64,000 nt of DNA, from assembly GCA_033764875.1 (NCBI GenBank), contig JANRIO010000052.1:1-64000 (forward strand), written 5' to 3'. The position numbers and the translations under genes are program-made. Shown here piece by piece: positions 19,701 to 27,635 of this stretch. The notes under the pieces were generated by a model. It did not search any database. It was not told where the DNA came from and was given only the letters and a program-made list of their open reading frames with translations. This DNA is from AWTP1-13 sp033764875 (lineage in GTDB: Bacteria > Pseudomonadota > Alphaproteobacteria > Rhizobiales > Hyphomicrobiaceae). Position 1 is the stretch's first letter, and each line of letters starts with the position of its first letter.

Positions 19701-22700
19701 TCCGGCTTCACGGCCACCCAGATCGGCGCCTTCACGTCCACCCAGACGCTGAGCTTCACCTCGACCGAGATCGGTGCGCTCACCACCACGCAGATCGCGG
19801 GCCTGAAGACCGCCAACATCGCCGCGCTGACCACCACCCAGCTCGACGCCGTCACCGCGACGCAGATCGGGGCGCTGACCACGACGCAGGCCGGGTCGCT
19901 GACCTCGACCAACCTCGGCGCGCTGACCACAACCCAGCTCGCGGGCCTCACCGCGACCCAGATCGGCGTGCTCAGCACGACGCAGGTGTCGGGGCTGACC
20001 TCGACCGAGATCGGCGCGCTCTCGACCACGCAGATCGGCGGCATCAAGGGCACGGCGCTGTCGGTGCTGACCACCACCCAGCTCGGGGCGCTGACCACCA
20101 CGCAGCTCGGCGCGCTGACGACCACGGCGGTGTCGACCATCAACACCACCAACCTGGCGGCGCTGACCACCACCCAGCTCGGCGGCCTCAACGCCACGCA
20201 GGTGGGCTCGCTCACCACCACCCAGGTGGCCAATCTCACCACCACGCAGGTGGCCAACCTCACCACCACGCAGGTGGGCGGGCTCACGGTCACCCAGCTC
20301 GGCGCCCTCACGACGACGCAGAGCGCCGCGCTGACCTCGACCGAGATCAGCGTGTTGACGACGACGCAGGTCGCAGGCCTCAAGACCACGATGCTGGCGG
20401 CGCTGACCTCGACGCAGGTCGGCGGTCTCACCTCGACGCAGCTTGCAGCCCTGACCACGACGCAGGTGCCGACGCTGACCTCGACCAACCTCGGCCTGCT
20501 CACCACCACCCAGCTCGCGGGCCTGACGGCCACCGAGATCGGCGTGCTGACCAGCACGCAAGGTGCCGGCCTCACCACGACGCAGCTCGACGCGCTCACG
20601 ACCACGCAGGTGGGCGGCCTCAAGAGCACGGTGCTCTCGGCGCTGACGACCACGCAGCTCGGCGCGCTGACCTCGACGCAGGTGGCCGCGCTGTCGACCT
20701 CGGCCTTCGCCGGCCTCAGCACGACGAACCTCGTCGCGCTGACCACGACCCAGCTTGACGGCCTCACCTCGACGCTGCTCGGCGCGCTCACGACGGCGCA
20801 GGTGCCGACGCTGACCACGACGCAGCTCACCGAGTTCACCACCACCCAGCTCGGCGGCATGACGGCGACGCAGCTCGGCGCCCTCACCACCACGCAGAGC
20901 AACTCGCTCACCTCGACCGGCCTCGGCGCACTGACCTCGACGCAGCTCGCCGGCATCAAGTCGACCAACGTCGCCGCGCTCAGCTCGACGCAGCTCTCGG
21001 GCCTCAGCTCGACGCAGGTCGGCGCGCTGACCTCGACCCAGATGGGCGCCGTCACCTCGACCAACCTCGGCACGCTGTCCACGACGCAGATCGCTGGCCT
21101 CACTGCGACGACGGTCGGGCTACTGTCCACGACCCAGGCCGGCGGACTGACCTCGACCCAGCTCGGCGCGCTCACCACCACGCAGACGGCCGGCCTGCGC
21201 GGCACGCAGCTGTCGGCGCTCACCACCACGCAGCTCGGCGGCCTCGGCACGACGCAGGTCGGCGCCATCACCACCACCGCACTGGCGACCCTCAGCACGA
21301 CGAACCTCGCCGCGCTGACCACGACCCAGATCGGCGGCCTCACCACGACGCAGATCGGCGCGATCACGACCACCCAGATCGGCAACCTGACCACGACCCA
21401 GCTCGCCAACCTGACCACGACCCAGCTCGGGGCGCTCACGGCGACGCAGACGGGCGCGCTCAGCTCGACGCAGCTGGTGAACCTGACCACGACCGAGCTC
21501 GCCGCGCTCAGCGCGACGCAGGTCGCCGGCCTCAAGTCGACCAGCGTCAGCGCGCTGACGACGACGCTCATCGGCTCGATGACGGCCACGCAGCTCGGCG
21601 CGCTGACGAGCGCGCAGGTCGGGTCCCTGACCTCGACGCTCGTCGGGGCCCTGTCGACGACGCAGGTCGGCGGCCTCACCTCGACGCAGCTCGGCGTGCT
21701 CACCACCACGCAGGTCGACGGCCTGACCTCGACGCAGCTCGGCGCACTCACCGCCACGCAGGCGGCGGGCCTGAAGAGCACCCAGGTCTCCAGCCTCGAC
21801 ACCACGCAGCTCGCAGGCTTCGACACGACGCAGTTCGGCGCCCTGACGACCACGGCCATCTCCGGGCTGATGACCGCCAACCTGGCGGCGCTGTCGACCA
21901 CGATGCTGAGCGTGTTCAGCGCCACCCAGATCGGGGCGCTGACGACCACGCAGGCCAAGAGCCTGACGACGACGCAGCTCACCAACCTGTCGACCACGCA
22001 GCTCGCCGGTCTCACCTCGACGCAGATGGGGGCTCTCACGACCACCCAGATCGGCGGCTTCACCACGACCATGATCGGGGGGCTGACGACGACGCAGGCC
22101 AAGGGCCTCAGCAGCACCGACATCGCGGTTCTGACGACGACGCAGATCGGCGGCCTGACGGCCACCCAGCTCGCCGTGCTCAACACGACGCAGATGCTGG
22201 CGCTCACCTCGACCAACCTGGGCGCGCTCACCACCACCCAGCTCGGCGGCCTGACCGCCACAGAGATCGGCAACCTGACCTCGACGCAGGCGGGCGGCCT
22301 CACCACGACGCAGCTCGGCGCCCTGACCACGCAGGCCGGCGCGCTCAAGAGCACGGCGCTGGCGGGCCTGACCACCACCCAGCTCGGCGGCCTCGACACG
22401 ACGCAGATCGGCGCGCTCAACACCTCCGCGCTCGCCGCCCTCAGCACGACCAACGTCGGCGCACTGACGACGACGCAGCTCAACGCGCTCAACGCGACGC
22501 AGATCAAGGCGATCACGACCACGCAGATCAAGGTGCTCACGACCACGCAGGTGGCGGGCCTCGGCACCACCGCGCTCGCCGGCCTCACGGCCACGCAGCT
22601 CGGCGCGATGACCTCCACCGAGGTCGGCGCGTTCACCGAGACGGCGCTGGCGGCGATGACCAGCACCCAGATCAAGGGCCTCACCACGTCCGCCATCGCG

Positions 22701-25700
22701 GTGCTGACCACGACCCAGTTCAGCGCGCTGACGGCGACCCAGATCGGCGCCTTGAGCACGCAGCAGTTCGGCGCGGTCAGCTCGACCGACATCGGCGTGC
22801 TGACGACCACACAGCTCGCAGGCGTCACCACCGCCGAGATCGCGGCGCTGACGTCCACGCAGGCCGCCGGCCTGACGACGACGCAGCTGGGCGCGCTCAC
22901 GGCGACGCAGGCCGGTGCCATCAAGTCGACGGCGCTCTCGAGCCTGACGACCACACAGCTGGGCGGCCTCGACACGACGCAGGTCGGCGCGCTCAACACG
23001 TCGGCGATCGCCGGCCTGACGAGCACCAACTTCGGCAGCCTCACCTCCACCCAGGTGGGCGCACTCACGGCCACGCAGATCAAGGCGCTGTCCACCACGC
23101 TGGTGAAGAGCCTGTCGACGACGCAGCTCTCGGGCTTCAGCACGACGCAGTACGGCGCGCTGACGGCGACGCAGATCGGCGCGCTCACCAGCACGCAGTT
23201 CGGCGGCTTCACCTCGACGCTGATCGCCGGCCTGACCTCCACCCAGGTCAAGGGCCTGAACAGCACCAACGTGGCGGCGCTCACTACTGACCAGCTCGGC
23301 GGCCTGACGGCCACGCAGATCGCCAGCATGGCGACGACGCAGACGCTCTACCTGACCTCGACGCAGATCGGCAACCTGACGACGACGCAGGTCGGCGGAC
23401 TCAACGCGACCCAGATCGGCACGCTGACCTCGACCCAGGCCAGCGGGCTCACCACCACGCAGCTCGGGGCGCTGACGGCAACCCAGGCCGCGGGCATCAA
23501 GGCCGCGGCGCTCGCCGGGCTCACCACCACGCAGCTCGGCGGCCTCGAGACGACGCAGATGGCTGCGCTCGGCACCTCGGCGCTGATCGGACTGACGAGC
23601 ACCAACTTCGGCAGCCTGACGTCAACCCAGGTCGGGGCGCTCACGGCGACCCAGATGAAGGCGCTGACGACCACCTTGATGAAGGCCCTGACGACCACCA
23701 ACATGCTGGCGCTGACGTCGACGCAGCTCGGGGCGCTCAGCTCCTCGCAGGTCGGCGCGCTCACCACGACGCAGGTCGGCAGCTTCACCTCGACCCTGCT
23801 CGGCGCCCTGAACTCGACGCAGGTCAAGGGCCTGACCAGCACGAGCATCGCCGCATTCAGCACCGACCAGATCGCCGGGCTGACGTCGACGCAGCTCGCC
23901 GGCCTGTCCACGACGCAGGCCAAGGCGCTGACCTCGACCAACCTCGGCAGCCTGGTGACGACGCAGCTCGCCGGCCTCACCGCGACCAACCTCAGCGCGC
24001 TGACGTCGACGCAGGCGGGCGGTCTCACCACCACCCAGCTCGGCGCCCTGACCGCCACCCAGGCCGGGGCTCTCAAGTCCACCGTGCTGTCGAGCCTCAC
24101 GACGACGCAGCTCGGCGGCCTCGACACGACGCAGATCGGCGCGCTGAACACCTCGGCGATCGCCAGCCTGACCAGCACCAACTTCGGCAGCCTCACCTCC
24201 ACCCAGGTCGGCGCGCTCACGGCGACGCAGGTCAAGGCGCTGTCGACGACGCTGGTCAAGAGCCTGACGACGACGCAGCTCTCGGGCTTCAGCGCCACGC
24301 AGTACGGCGCGCTGACGGCAACGCAGATCGGCGCGCTGACCAGCGACCAGTTCGGCGGCTTCACCTCGACGCTGATCGCCGGCCTGACCGCGACCCAGAT
24401 CAAGGGCCTGAGCAGCACCAGCGTCGCGGCGCTGACCACTGACCAGCTCGCCGGTCTCACCGCCACGCAGATCGCCGGCATGTCCACGACGCAGGCCAAG
24501 GCGCTCACGTCGACCAATCTCGGCAGCCTGGAGACGACCCAGCTCGCCGGGCTCAATGCGACCCAAATCGGCGTGCTGACCTCGACGCAGGCCGGCGGCC
24601 TGACCACGACCCAGCTCGGCGCCCTGACGACGACACAGGCGGGAGCGCTCAATTCCACCGTGCTCGGGGCGCTCACGACCACGCAGCTCGGCGGCCTCGA
24701 CACGACACAGATCGGCGCGCTCAAGACCTCGGCCGTGGTCGGCCTCAGCACCACCAACCTGGCGTCGCTGACCACCACGCAACTCGGCGGCCTCACCGTG
24801 ACGCAGGTCAAGGCGCTGACGACGACGCAGGTGGCCAACCTGACGACCACCGGCATCGCCAACCTCAGCACCACCCAGATCGGCGGCCTGACTGCCACGC
24901 AGATCGGGGCGCTGACCTCGACGCAGGCCGGCAGCCTGACGACCACCGAGCTCGGCGCGCTCAACGGCACGCAGATCAAGGGCCTGTCGACCACCAACCT
25001 CGGCGCCCTGACGACGACGCAGGTCGGCGGCCTCACGGCCACCCAGCTCGGCGCACTGACGACGACGCAGTTCTCGGCCTTCACGTCCACGAACCTCGGC
25101 GCGCTGACGACCGAGCAGCTCGCCGGACTGACGAGCACTGCGACCGCGGCGCTGACCTCGACGCAGGCGGCCGGACTGACGACGACCGAGCTCGCTGCCC
25201 TCACCGCCACCCAGATGGGCGGCCTGAAGGCGACGATCCTGGCCGGCCTCACCACCGACCAGCTGGGCGCGCTCGGCACGGTGCAGATCGGCGGCATCTC
25301 CACGTCGGCCATCGCCGGCATGGGCACCACGGCCATCGCCAGCCTGACGACCACGCAGATCTCGGGGCTCAAGTCGACCCAGGTCAAGGCGCTGACCACG
25401 CTCGAGGTGGCGGCACTGACGACGACGCAGCTCTCGACGCTGACATCGACCCAGCTCGGCGGCATCTCGTCGACCCAGCTCGGTGCGCTGACCTCCGCGC
25501 AGATCGCGGTGATCAGCTCCGACAACCTGGCGGCGCTAAGCACGGCGCAGGTGAAGGGCTTCTCGGCCACGAGCATCGGCAACCTCAGCACCACTCAGAT
25601 CGCCGGCTTCACGGCGACCCAGGTGGCGGCGCTCTCGACGACGCAGATCGGCGGCTTCAAGTCGACCCAGCTGGAGGCGCTGACCTCCGACCAGCTCGGG

Positions 25701-27596
25701 GCCTTCACGGCAACCGGCATGGCGGGCCTCAAGAGCACGCAGGTGTCGGGCCTGACCACCACGCAGCTCCTGGCGCTGACGCTGACGCAGATCGGCGGCA
25801 TCGCGAGCAGCGCGATGGCGGGCTTCACCACCACGCAGATCGAGGCCTTCGACTCGACGCAGGTGGCGGCGCTCTCGAGCACGGCAGTGGCGGCCATCGG
25901 CACCACCAACATCGCCGCGCTCAGCACCACGCAGATGGCGGGCCTGACGGCGACGCAGATGAAGGCGCTGACCTCCACGCTCGTCGCCAGCCTGACGACG
26001 ACGCAGATCGCAGCGCTGCTCGACACTCAGATTGCCGCCATCTCGGCGACCGGTGTGGCCGGCATCACCTCGACGCAGGTTCCCTACCTCACCACTACCG
26101 AGGTGGCGGCGCTGACGGCGACGCAGGTGAAGGCCCTGACCGCAACCCAGATCGTGGCGCTCGACACGACGCAGGTCGCGGCGATGACGAGCACGCAGAT
26201 CGCCGCGCTCAGCTCGACGCAGTTGCTCTCGATCGCATCGGCCGACATCGAGGCGATGTCGACGACGCAGATCGGCGGCCTCACCGCAACGCTGATGGGC
26301 GCACTGACCTCGACGCAGTTCGCCGGCTTCACCTCGACGCAGCTCGGTGCACTGACGGCGACGCAGGCGGCAGCGCTCAAGACCGGCACCGTGGCGGCCA
26401 TGACGACGACGCAGCTCAGCGGGCTCGACACCACGCAGGTGGGGGCGCTCAGCACCTCCGTGATCGCGGCGCTCAGCACCACGAGCCTCGAGGCGCTCAC
26501 CACCACGCAGTTCGGCGCGATCACCTCGACCCAGGTGAAGGCGCTGACCACGACGCAGGTGGCGAGCCTGTCGACGACGGCCATCGCGGGCCTGTCGACG
26601 ACGCAGCTCGGCGGCCTCTCGGCAACCCAGCTCGGCGCACTGACGACGACGCAGTTCGCCAGCCTGACCACAGAGGAGATGGCGGCGCTGACCGTGACGC
26701 AGGTCAAGGGCCTGTCGACCACGAACATCGCCGCGCTCAGCACCAGCCAGCTGGCGGCGCTGACCTCGACGCAGATCGCGGCGCTGACCACGACGCAGAC
26801 CGCCGTCATCACCTCGACCAACATCGGGGCACTGTCGACGGATCAGATCGCGGGCCTGACGAGCACGGCGGTAGCGGGTCTGACGGCCACGCAGATCGGC
26901 GGCTTCTCGACCAGCCAGCTCGGGGCGCTGACCTCGACGCAGATGGGCGGGTTCAAGTCGACGGCCATCGCGGCCCTCACGCAGACCCAGCTCGACGCGC
27001 TCGGCTCGGCGCAGATCGCGGCGATCGGCACCTCGGCACTGGCGGGCCTCACCTCGACGGCGCTCGGCAACCTGACGACGGCGCAGCTCGAAGGCCTGAC
27101 CTCGACGCAGATCAAGTCGCTCACCACCACGGTGGTGACCGGCCTGACCACGACGCAGATCGCGGCACTGACGGGAACGCAGCTCGGCGGCTTCACGGCA
27201 ACGCAGATCACGGCGATGACGGGCACGCAGATCGGCGGTCTGACCAGCGAGGAGATCGCGCTGCTGACGACGACGCAGATCAAGGGCCTGGAATCGGCGG
27301 ACATCGCAGCGCTGACCACCGAGCAGCTGAACGCCATCACGTCGTCCCAGATCGGTGCGCTGACGGCGACGCAGGTCGGCGGGTTCACGTCGACGGAGAT
27401 CGCGGCACTCACCGTGACGCAAGTCCCCGGCCTGACCGCAACCCAGATCAAGGCGCTGTCGAACGGCCAGATCTCCGGCCTCGAGACGACCGACATCTCG
27501 GCGATGACGTCGACGCAGGGCAAGGCCTTCACGACGACGCAGATCGCGGCGATGACGACCGACCAGAAGAACGCGCTGACGGCCGTGACCGGCTAA
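16758..27596 (+). CDS. Giant Thr-rich octapeptide-repeat protein, putative type I secretion substrate
   Basis: A 3,612-residue protein (roughly 350 kDa) made almost wholly of about 450 copies of an eight-residue unit, consensus L-[TS]-[TSA]-T-[QNE]-[LIV]-[GA]-[AG]. Hydrophobic positions are 1 and 6, Thr/Ser fill positions 2-4, and Gln is usual at 5. I noticed no Cys, His or Trp; charged residues are rare and mostly Lys at fixed places. There is no signal peptide, double-Gly leader, RTX nonapeptide or anchor motif. The last octads are more acidic and the end is TDQKNALTAVTG. Unit length slips once near residue 100 (a 9- then a 7-residue unit) and once near 22330. The divergent exporter and GT41 genes suggest a secreted, possibly glycosylated surface fibre or adhesin (inference). 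The fold is unknown: a short-helix array with T-x-x-Q caps or a beta-solenoid are both possible. Start has AAAAGGGG upstream. Confidence 0.9.
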   Translation: MATYNSSMTATDIQGMTTTEIQALTSTDIGQFTTTQLSALTTTQVGTLSNTQLGQFSTTNLAALAASQVPGLSATQIASLTTTNLQSLMSATVGGALAATQIASLTATQVGSLTAQVSGLSTTALAALTATQFGGLSSTAIGNLTTTQIGNLSTTEIAALSTGQADGLTTTQVGTLTTTQTPYLTGTVINSLTSTQLGSLTTSDIGVLTTTQVAVLNATTLNALTTTQIGTLTSTNIGALTNTAVQSLNTTNLASLSTDQLDGITSGQVGVLTSTQISNLTTTQLNSLTDTQVDGFSSTQVGYLTSTQFNALTSTEISFLSTTQIKGLTATVATGLTTTALGNLSSDQVGALTSTQLNALTTTNLAAITTTQIDGLTATQAGQLNSTSIAALTTTQLNSLDATQVGGLTSTQVGYLTSTQVNALTTTELGSFSTTQVKGLTSTVIASLTTTALPGLTSDQIGALTATQVTALTATLLAALTTTQLDGVTSTEIGLLTTTQAADLTSTQIASLDTAQVVGFKATVLSAMTTTQLGALTSTQVGALSTTAVSGLTTTQLVNITTGQLAGLTTTQVAFLTGTEIANLTTTQVTNLTTTQLSALTITQAGSLTSTQINNMTSTEISSLSTTQIKGFSTTAIAGLTTTALGSLTSAQVGAITTGQLANVTTTSIDALTTTQIDGLTTTQIGALTTTQSNALTSTQIGSLDATQIGGLKSANIATFTTTQIGGLTSTLVGALATSTLTGITTTNLATLTTTQLSGLTSTQAGALTTTQIANLTTTQLVNLTTGQLSGLTSTQVGALTSTQVNNLTTTELGALSTTQIKGLSTTSVSSLTTTALPGLTSTQIEAMTTTQIAALTSTNLGALTTTQLAGLTATEIGALSTTQSAGFTTTELGALTATQMAGFKSANLSALTTTQLGGLGTTQIAGISTTALAGLSTTNLAALTTTQLGGLTTTQIGVITTTQVPTLTTTQVANLTTTQLSGFTATQIGAFTSTQTLSFTSTEIGALTTTQIAGLKTANIAALTTTQLDAVTATQIGALTTTQAGSLTSTNLGALTTTQLAGLTATQIGVLSTTQVSGLTSTEIGALSTTQIGGIKGTALSVLTTTQLGALTTTQLGALTTTAVSTINTTNLAALTTTQLGGLNATQVGSLTTTQVANLTTTQVANLTTTQVGGLTVTQLGALTTTQSAALTSTEISVLTTTQVAGLKTTMLAALTSTQVGGLTSTQLAALTTTQVPTLTSTNLGLLTTTQLAGLTATEIGVLTSTQGAGLTTTQLDALTTTQVGGLKSTVLSALTTTQLGALTSTQVAALSTSAFAGLSTTNLVALTTTQLDGLTSTLLGALTTAQVPTLTTTQLTEFTTTQLGGMTATQLGALTTTQSNSLTSTGLGALTSTQLAGIKSTNVAALSSTQLSGLSSTQVGALTSTQMGAVTSTNLGTLSTTQIAGLTATTVGLLSTTQAGGLTSTQLGALTTTQTAGLRGTQLSALTTTQLGGLGTTQVGAITTTALATLSTTNLAALTTTQIGGLTTTQIGAITTTQIGNLTTTQLANLTTTQLGALTATQTGALSSTQLVNLTTTELAALSATQVAGLKSTSVSALTTTLIGSMTATQLGALTSAQVGSLTSTLVGALSTTQVGGLTSTQLGVLTTTQVDGLTSTQLGALTATQAAGLKSTQVSSLDTTQLAGFDTTQFGALTTTAISGLMTANLAALSTTMLSVFSATQIGALTTTQAKSLTTTQLTNLSTTQLAGLTSTQMGALTTTQIGGFTTTMIGGLTTTQAKGLSSTDIAVLTTTQIGGLTATQLAVLNTTQMLALTSTNLGALTTTQLGGLTATEIGNLTSTQAGGLTTTQLGALTTQAGALKSTALAGLTTTQLGGLDTTQIGALNTSALAALSTTNVGALTTTQLNALNATQIKAITTTQIKVLTTTQVAGLGTTALAGLTATQLGAMTSTEVGAFTETALAAMTSTQIKGLTTSAIAVLTTTQFSALTATQIGALSTQQFGAVSSTDIGVLTTTQLAGVTTAEIAALTSTQAAGLTTTQLGALTATQAGAIKSTALSSLTTTQLGGLDTTQVGALNTSAIAGLTSTNFGSLTSTQVGALTATQIKALSTTLVKSLSTTQLSGFSTTQYGALTATQIGALTSTQFGGFTSTLIAGLTSTQVKGLNSTNVAALTTDQLGGLTATQIASMATTQTLYLTSTQIGNLTTTQVGGLNATQIGTLTSTQASGLTTTQLGALTATQAAGIKAAALAGLTTTQLGGLETTQMAALGTSALIGLTSTNFGSLTSTQVGALTATQMKALTTTLMKALTTTNMLALTSTQLGALSSSQVGALTTTQVGSFTSTLLGALNSTQVKGLTSTSIAAFSTDQIAGLTSTQLAGLSTTQAKALTSTNLGSLVTTQLAGLTATNLSALTSTQAGGLTTTQLGALTATQAGALKSTVLSSLTTTQLGGLDTTQIGALNTSAIASLTSTNFGSLTSTQVGALTATQVKALSTTLVKSLTTTQLSGFSATQYGALTATQIGALTSDQFGGFTSTLIAGLTATQIKGLSSTSVAALTTDQLAGLTATQIAGMSTTQAKALTSTNLGSLETTQLAGLNATQIGVLTSTQAGGLTTTQLGALTTTQAGALNSTVLGALTTTQLGGLDTTQIGALKTSAVVGLSTTNLASLTTTQLGGLTVTQVKALTTTQVANLTTTGIANLSTTQIGGLTATQIGALTSTQAGSLTTTELGALNGTQIKGLSTTNLGALTTTQVGGLTATQLGALTTTQFSAFTSTNLGALTTEQLAGLTSTATAALTSTQAAGLTTTELAALTATQMGGLKATILAGLTTDQLGALGTVQIGGISTSAIAGMGTTAIASLTTTQISGLKSTQVKALTTLEVAALTTTQLSTLTSTQLGGISSTQLGALTSAQIAVISSDNLAALSTAQVKGFSATSIGNLSTTQIAGFTATQVAALSTTQIGGFKSTQLEALTSDQLGAFTATGMAGLKSTQVSGLTTTQLLALTLTQIGGIASSAMAGFTTTQIEAFDSTQVAALSSTAVAAIGTTNIAALSTTQMAGLTATQMKALTSTLVASLTTTQIAALLDTQIAAISATGVAGITSTQVPYLTTTEVAALTATQVKALTATQIVALDTTQVAAMTSTQIAALSSTQLLSIASADIEAMSTTQIGGLTATLMGALTSTQFAGFTSTQLGALTATQAAALKTGTVAAMTTTQLSGLDTTQVGALSTSVIAALSTTSLEALTTTQFGAITSTQVKALTTTQVASLSTTAIAGLSTTQLGGLSATQLGALTTTQFASLTTEEMAALTVTQVKGLSTTNIAALSTSQLAALTSTQIAALTTTQTAVITSTNIGALSTDQIAGLTSTAVAGLTATQIGGFSTSQLGALTSTQMGGFKSTAIAALTQTQLDALGSAQIAAIGTSALAGLTSTALGNLTTAQLEGLTSTQIKSLTTTVVTGLTTTQIAALTGTQLGGFTATQITAMTGTQIGGLTSEEIALLTTTQIKGLESADIAALTTEQLNAITSSQIGALTATQVGGFTSTEIAALTVTQVPGLTATQIKALSNGQISGLETTDISAMTSTQGKAFTTTQIAAMTTDQKNALTAVTG
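16770..27590 (+). repeat. 24-base tandem repeat, about 450 units, in frame
   Basis: Each unit resembles CTGACCACGACGCAGCTCGG plus four more bases, and the 24-base spacing holds for the whole gene. Synonymous positions vary freely (ACC/ACG, CTG/CTC, CAG nearly fixed), so the amino-acid pattern is more conserved than the DNA. No unit contains a stop in most other frames, which is why very long spurious frames appear on both strands. Confidence 0.95.
17166..26955 (+). repeat. Higher-order 576-base (192-residue) repeat, 18 registers
   Basis: A marker octad of the form G-[LFI]-K-[ST]-x returns every 576 bases. Its third codon is at 17166, 17742, 18318, 18894, 19470, 20046, 20622, 21198, 21774, then 22347 (3 bases early), 22923, 23499, 24075, 24651, 25227, 25803, 26379 and 26955. 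That codon is Lys at 13 of 18 positions, Arg at 21198, and Ser, Thr, Asn or Ala at the rest. A second Lys marker follows the first by 336 bases in several units (19806, 20382, 20958). So 24 octads form one super-unit, divided 14 + 10. Confidence 0.9.
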
Positions 27597-27635
27597 CGGC
27601 GGACCTCCTGCGCAGAAGACCACCGAGGGACGCCG

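Noticed and set aside
16706..20758. 1,350-codon frame overlapping the start of the giant gene on the same strand
   Set aside because: It is the +1 shadow of the repeat: His/Asp/Arg-rich, without a ribosome site, and it stops within the repeat. The Leu-Thr-Thr-Thr-Gln frame runs cleanly from a good start to a single stop.
17999..23329. Antisense open frame of 1,776 codons (and others up to 1,291 codons) opposite the giant repeat gene
   Set aside because: The 24-base repeat has no stop codon in several frames, so long open frames are a by-product. Their composition is an equally monotonous artefact, with no start signals.
16770..27590. CRISPR array
   Set aside because: Units are contiguous 24-base coding repeats without spacers, in one reading frame.
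16758..27596. RTX adhesin or haemolysin
   Set aside because: No GGxGxDxxx nonapeptides and very few Asp; only the exporter genes recall RTX systems.
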